The translations under genes and the position numbers were made by a program. Under the pieces are notes generated by a model. The model had not been told where the DNA came from, ran no database searches, and worked only from the letters and a program-made list of their open reading frames with translations. Below are positions 58,905-64,000 of a stretch of 64,000 bases of DNA, piece after piece. The DNA is from Heterobilharzia americana. Its lineage: Eukaryota > Platyhelminthes > Trematoda > Strigeidida > Schistosomatidae. Positions within the stretch are counted from its first letter, which is position 1. Each line of letters opens with the position of its first letter. Location: assembly GCA_944470555.2 (NCBI GenBank), contig OX104127.1, positions 91,102,708-91,166,707 of the forward strand. Direction: 5' to 3'.

Positions 58905-59680
58905 GGGCAAGTGGTTGATTTAGAGTATGCAGACGATATTGTCCTGCTGGGTGACAACGCTGACCAAATACGGGGCTTCTGGACGCGTTGAGCAAAAATC
59001 TGAGTATATTTGGCATGCGTCTCGCAACTTTCAAATGTAAGATGATGCTCCAGGACTGGTCTGATGCAAGTACTCCCAGTTTAATGATAAAGAATGAAAT
59101 GTGTCGACCACTTTGCGTACTTGGGGGAACGCATCAGCTCGAACAAAGTGGTTGCTAACGGAATCTCATATAGGATAGAAAAGGTCTATTCAGGATCTGC
59201 CAACTTGCGACACCTGTGGCGTCAACTACCGAGATATCCGACCATCTCTTAAAGACGAGTATACTGCGCTGCTTTGTGTCCTGTCCTGTTATGTGGCTGA
59301 GACATGGCTGTCGGATGTAGGCTCTATGAAACGACTACTGGGTTTTGATCATAAGTGTCTTCGTAGCATTGCTCGTGTTTAGTGGAACCACCGTGTGAGC
59401 CATGTTGTCGGGTGAAGGGTATTAAGCAAGATAAGGAAGTCGTTTAATGAGGTTGAGAACCTTTATCGACTGAGAAGACTTGGATATGGGTTGCACATGC
59501 TGAGTCACCACCCACCGTGACGTGCATTGCTTGGTGAAGTTGGATTAGGTTGGAAGAGGGTTCAGAGTAGCCAGATCAAAACCTGGCACTAGTCGATGAA
59601 GTTGGTCAGGACTCAATCAGCTTATAGGATGAATGTCAATGCGTTTATGCCAACATTTCTATGCCAGTGGTTAGTTCAAT
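58905..59680 (+). mobile_element. RTE-like LINE, RT motif C to C-terminus
   Basis: Starts next to an 11-G run (58,897-58,907). Broken plus-strand frames give V-D-L-E-Y-A-D-D-I-V-L-L (catalytic box intact), then F-G-M-R-L-A-T-F-K-C-K-M, then N-L-R-H-L-W-R, then F-D-H-K-C-L-R-S-I-A-R-V, then V-G-L-G-W-K-R-V. Many stops. Confidence 0.72.
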
Positions 59681-60790
59681 TAAATAATTAGTAAACTTGA
59701 TAAATTGATTCTTCATTCCCACTTTAGGTAAGTGATTAACAGATTTTATCCACTTCCACCGGACAATATCTAATCCCTAAGTATTTGTTACAAGTATTTC
59801 TCTGTTAACATTGATCGTATAGTTTAATCTTAAGCTTGAATATTCTCAGTGACCTTTATCTTCAGGTGTTTTATTCTCCCACCCAACTTTGTCTACTTTG
59901 ATATCACTCTTATTTTATCCATTTGATTACTACTGTGAAGTGTGGTAACCTGAGCCGATGCGCTCCTGTGCGAGGTTTCACGTTGATTCTGTCTATCTGT
60001 CTATATCAAATATACTATCAAAAATCGTTTCCTTCAAGTATTCATTTACTGTTTATTGAAGTCAGTTATGAATTGCGGGTTCTTGAAAAGGTTCACGCAA
60101 GTAACTATCAGAGATCAAAAAATATTCTACTTCACAATTTTCCTATGTTTACATTCTTAACCTCTTTGTACGGCACTATCTGCTGACGTCATGTATCCTT
60201 AGGCACTTTACACGAATAATAATGACTGACACCTAATTTTTGCTCAGATAGTGGGTGATACATACCTTAGAGTCGTTTCTGTTGATGCAAAATCTATAGC
60301 CCTTAGAGTTTTCACAAACGTCCGTTGAGATATAGCCTTTTGACCTAACCGGATATCATTAATTATATTATTTGATTCCCGAGAGCGTTGAATCTGACAC
60401 AACATCGATTGGTTACTTACTGACTATGATAATGATAGTTTAAAAAAAAGGTGAGCTGCATGCTACTTCTACAGAAGTTGAATTTCATCTTTTTTAATTA
60501 TACCTTTAAGTATCCTCTTGATTCACATTCCTGACACGATATGCTTTTATGAACTGGCACAGCTTGAAAAAATACTAAAACATTATAGGGACTTTTGTTT
60601 TTCATAATTGCTTGAGATTTTATCTCACTTAATGGAAGCCGGCTCAGAATCTTTCAATGTAATTGTATGAAGATTTCTATGTGAATGGCATTGTGAAAGA
60701 TAGTTGCTTCCAGGCGTCATTGAGTATACATTGGTTTACCTAAACGAAATGTTGATCGATGCTCCATATCTTGTGGATTTGTTTAACGGA
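59681..60790. other. Unassigned intergenic sequence
   Basis: AT-rich, no convincing gene. 59,935-59,985 repeats sequence seen at 34,498-34,545. Frame 59,923-60,186 is open for 87 codons but has no recognised motif. Confidence 0.35.
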
Positions 60791-60799
60791 TTGCTAGTC

Positions 60800-61720
60800 A
60801 TGAAGGAATGTTTGGGATGCCATCCAAATGCACATTGTATCTTCAGAAATGGTCTTCAATAGTGCCTAGACTAACAATTGAGATTGACGTGGTTGAGTGC
60901 GTCGAACTCTATAAGCACTTACCTGGGAAGTCGGATCAGCCCTGGTGGCTTGATGGCCGACGAAATCTCTGCACAGGTGCAAAAGGTTCAATTGGCTTTT
61001 GTCAATTTACGCCTTCTGTGGCGCCGCCGCGATGTCCGGTAGTCTATTAAGGGTCGAGTATACTGTACTGCAGTCCGCTCTGTTCTACTGTAATGATGTG
61101 AAACGGCCAATAACGGTAGAAGATATGAGAAAGCTTCACGTATTTGACCACCGTTGCTATCACAGCATAGACCGTGTTTCGTGGTGTCACCACGTGAGTA
61201 ACGCAGAAGTCAGGTGTAGAGTTTTAGGCAAGAGAGGTAAGATAGTTGTGAACCTTCATCGACTGAGATGGCTGGGACATGTATTACATATGTCTAGCCA
61301 GTCTGCCTCGTTGCACAATGTTGGCCGAGGTGGGTCCGTTCAGGCTGGAAAAAGGCTCAAGGCGTCTAGACTAAAACATGGGATCAATACATGAATTCCT
61401 TAGCTGTTCGTTTGAGCCATGTTGAGTGATGCAGACTAACCGTTTGGGGTCCGCGGAACAAGAGGAACCAGTGGTTAGAGATTCTAGGAGATATGACTCA
61501 GAACCGATGTCAGTGGTGCATCCTCATCCCAATCACTATACTTAATCTCATCATTTGATCTACCTCTCTTTTTCTACTTCTGTTGACTGATCCTTCTTTC
61601 CTTCTTTATTTTTCATTTTATTGCCTTGTTACTTGATGTGCTGATATGAGATATGTCAACTTGAACCTTTACATAGTAATGCCTAGTTCTGTGTTGGTCT
61701 TGATGATTATAATGTGACAT
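60800..61720 (+). mobile_element. RTE-like LINE 3' end
   Basis: Reads P-S-K-C-T-L-Y-L-Q-K-W near 60,830, then L-W-R-R-R-D-V-R and K-G-R-V-Y-C-T-A-V near 61,020-61,070, then V-F-D-H-R-C-Y near 61,145 and R-W-L-G-H-V-L-H-M near 61,265. The 3' UTR to about 61,720 matches those at 44,640 and 57,900. Confidence 0.74.
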
Positions 61721-62504
61721 GCAAGAAGCAATAAACTGAGTATTGTTTTGATTTTGTTAGTTTGATGACTGCTCAGATGTCTTCAAGGTATATATTGGCA
61801 TAGTGGAACGTAATCCAATATATTCGACCATCTCGCTTGACCTAAAACTAGCTAATAATTATTCGAAGGAATTCAGTAGTATTTGTTATGAACTGAAAGT
61901 GATAAAAAGCTCTGTGTCGTGTGGTGGAATCATAGCAAGTATTTAGTGTGGGAAAATAGATCACAGACCAAATCCTTGATCACTTCATCGCAATCGTGTA
62001 GTAATTCTTGGCGTATTACATATATCTGGAGAAAGCTACTAATCTTGGAATATACGGTCACTAAAGCGAGAAGTTTTGTCATTGTCCCAATATGTAATTG
62101 CGACCGAAATACTTGTTTGACAGTTTTCCCATTGCATAATACTGTGTTTTGTGCTGCGAATGACTGTCGAGCTAACATCGAATCTAAGATGGCTAGTATA
62201 TCCATAAAATAAAAGTATGTTGGGACCGAATACCCATCGATGACACTGGATGATGTTAATGCCATATCACGAATTTGCAGAGGGAAAAAGGGAACCATTA
62301 GAGTCTGATCTAGTGTTTAAATGTTAATATCCTTGCTGTGGTACTTGAGCGTCCTTAACTTACTCAGTTTATCACTGTTAATCGTTTGTGTTTCTACTAT
62401 CCTGGTCTTGATAGGTAATTCAGTTTTGTGACTAGAACTCCATAGGACTTATATATATGCGGACTTGGTTAGTGCGACAATTTTAATTTTTCAACATGTA
62501 GAAT
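61721..62504. other. Unassigned sequence with overlapping sense/antisense frames
   Basis: A plus frame (61,919-62,212, 97 codons) and a minus frame (61,930-62,298, 122 codons) overlap. Neither has a motif I recognise. A decayed repeat is the likeliest source. Confidence 0.35.
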
Positions 62505-62595
62505 CACGGAGTGAGCAGTGTTGAGGTCAAGCGAAGGGTACTTGGCAAGATAGGTAAGTCGATTGATGAGGTTGCGAACCTTTGCTAACTCATTG
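62505..62595 (+). mobile_element. RTE-like LINE fragment
   Basis: Broken-frame reading gives V-E-V-K-R-R-V-L-G-K-I-G-K-S-I-D-E-V-A-N-L, the conserved post-RT segment also present in the copies at 44,290, 59,440 and 61,220. Confidence 0.55.
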
Positions 62596-63735
62596 ACTGC
62601 TGGTCTGGTCAATAAATTGACCCTTTGCTTTCAGTTGGAAATGATGAAGTTAAGAATTACAAAGTTATTGCCAGATAGTAACCAAGTTAATACTTTGGTA
62701 CTTCTTGCCGAAGAACGACTTTTCGTAGCAGAATACAATTTAACCACGAAATGAAGTGAAAAGCAACACCACTAATAAAGCTGTGAACATAAGTTATTTG
62801 ATCTTTGATACTCATCAGTAATGTATTTCTAATATATGGAAAGCACCACTTTTTATGTAAAGCTCGCACCTGCAATACAACAGTACACACGTTCATAACA
62901 CAACTGAGTACTATTTACGTCAACAAAAAATAACGTAACACCCAAAGGATATATTATTGCTTGACGATCTCACCCCTATAAGTTTATTCAGACATGCATA
63001 AGGAGAAGTAGGAAAAATACTATGCATAATACAGACACAAACAGTAGTAGTGATAGGACTACGGGAAGGACTTTAAAACCACCATAGTTCTGCTGTTCAA
63101 AGGGAGGACATCAGAAGCCATACTTAGTATTTACAATAAGAAATAAGAGTGGCGTTTAGGACTATAAAGTTATTTGAAGACGAACTTTGTTGGTCAAAGA
63201 TCTTATCGAATCTGCTAAACAAAGCAATTTATTATGTATGATAATTATGCTGTATTACTGTGTGCTTCATCAGACAAACAATCTAGTATGGAATTATTTT
63301 CTACCACAGTGCCAAAGTTTTTCCCGTACATTAAAGCAATTTAATTTGCCAAATCCCATGCAAGTCAGACTATCCTACAGGGGTTAATTAGATTATCGGA
63401 ACATAGGGAATTAGTTAAATTTAGAAGGATAGACTCTGGAAGATAAGAAATCGAGAGAAGAGCTCAGCCATGTTTACTGTTGCAAACAATCACGCAGTAG
63501 TTTGGGATAGATAGTGCTGGAAATAATCTAGATTGGCAAAGAGTGAGATTGTTTATTGAATCAATACTGAACACTGATTATATGATTGATTTAACACCAA
63601 TTCCTAATTTGTAATCAAAGAATCCAAGACAACAGAACTAAAAACTAAACCGGAAAGTTGGATAACTGCCCTGATATAAGCATGAGCAACAAATTGAGCT
63701 CAAAACGTCATGTATTAAGTAATGCTATTTGCAAG
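62596..63735. other. Unassigned sequence, partly Penelope-related
   Basis: 63,245-63,325 resembles 49,120-49,195 (TCTACCACAGTGCC and flanks), and 63,674-63,712 repeats the GAGC hairpin / AAACGT pattern of the 83-bp repeats. These suggest a remnant of the same Penelope-like family. Nothing else recognised. Confidence 0.4.
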
Positions 63736-63736
63736 T

Positions 63737-64000
63737 TGGCATTCATCGTGAACTGATGTCAGTTGGAGGACCGCTGAAAACCTGGGAGTAATGAACAGCT
63801 GTTTCTTCTTTGTGTGGAGTTCTTCAGCAGTGCAAACTGATGACCCCATCAGAGATCGGACTCAGGTTCTGTGACCAGTACGTTACCATTGAGCCACTGT
63901 GTCGGAATCCAGTGGTGCATATTTCCTGCTTCTGTCAGTTCGCGATATAGCGCGACCATCAGCCAATATCATCGTTGAGTATTTGTCTTCACGTCCACTC
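63737..64000 (-). mobile_element. tRNA-derived SINE with hammerhead module, copy 5 (cut by window end)
   Basis: Minus-strand copy. The A box (TGGCTCAATGGTAACG) lies near 63,884-63,899. Hammerhead region 63,786-63,835 is degraded: CTGAAGA, a poor stem II, then GAAA. It continues beyond the window. Confidence 0.7.

Overview
The window looks like nuclear DNA of a trematode, most likely a blood fluke (Schistosomatidae). Three things point there. A single conserved eukaryotic gene is cut into short exons by long AT-rich introns. The interspersed repeats (RTE-like and CR1-like LINEs, Penelope-like elements, a Ty3/Gypsy element with a CHCC Gag motif, and tRNA-derived SINEs carrying hammerhead-ribozyme modules) match families I associate with schistosomes. 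There is no bacterial-style gene organisation. Species assignment is inference; nothing could be searched.

Layout. 1-4088: the 3' part of a Ty3/Gypsy LTR retrotransposon (end of gag; protease, RT, RNase H and integrase; polypurine tract; predicted 3' LTR). 3965-6147: two 864-bp inverted arms, identical by eye, around a 455-bp spacer; the left arm starts inside the LTR. 6560-7182: first coding exon of a probable secreted C-type-lectin-like protein, followed by about 6.7 kb in which I could not place further exons. 14,220-15,600: decayed Gypsy pol. 17,990-35,250: a graveyard of LINE and Penelope-like fragments, including a CR1-like LINE on the minus strand (about 18,850-22,835) and another on the plus strand (about 29,040-31,172).

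35,574-58,638 (+): the one clearly recognisable housekeeping gene, an ABCF2-type twin-ATPase ABC protein of 12 exons, about 644 residues if three one-base frame breaks are discounted. Its larger introns hold SINEs with hammerhead modules, Penelope-like RT and GIY-YIG fragments, RTE 3' ends, (TA)n tracts and a snap-back tRNA-like palindrome. 58,880-64,000: more RTE fragments and one more minus-strand SINE.

The main cross-cutting observation is that all three frame breaks in ABCF2 and all three in the Gypsy pol look like loss of one base from a mononucleotide run. A homopolymer bias of the underlying assembly explains this better than six independent mutations, and it warns against calling genes here pseudogenes. 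The most unusual structures are the 864-bp inverted repeat whose outer edge falls near a predicted LTR transcription start, the tRNA-like palindrome in ABCF2 intron 7, and the 83-bp perfect inverted repeats around a Penelope-type endonuclease fragment.
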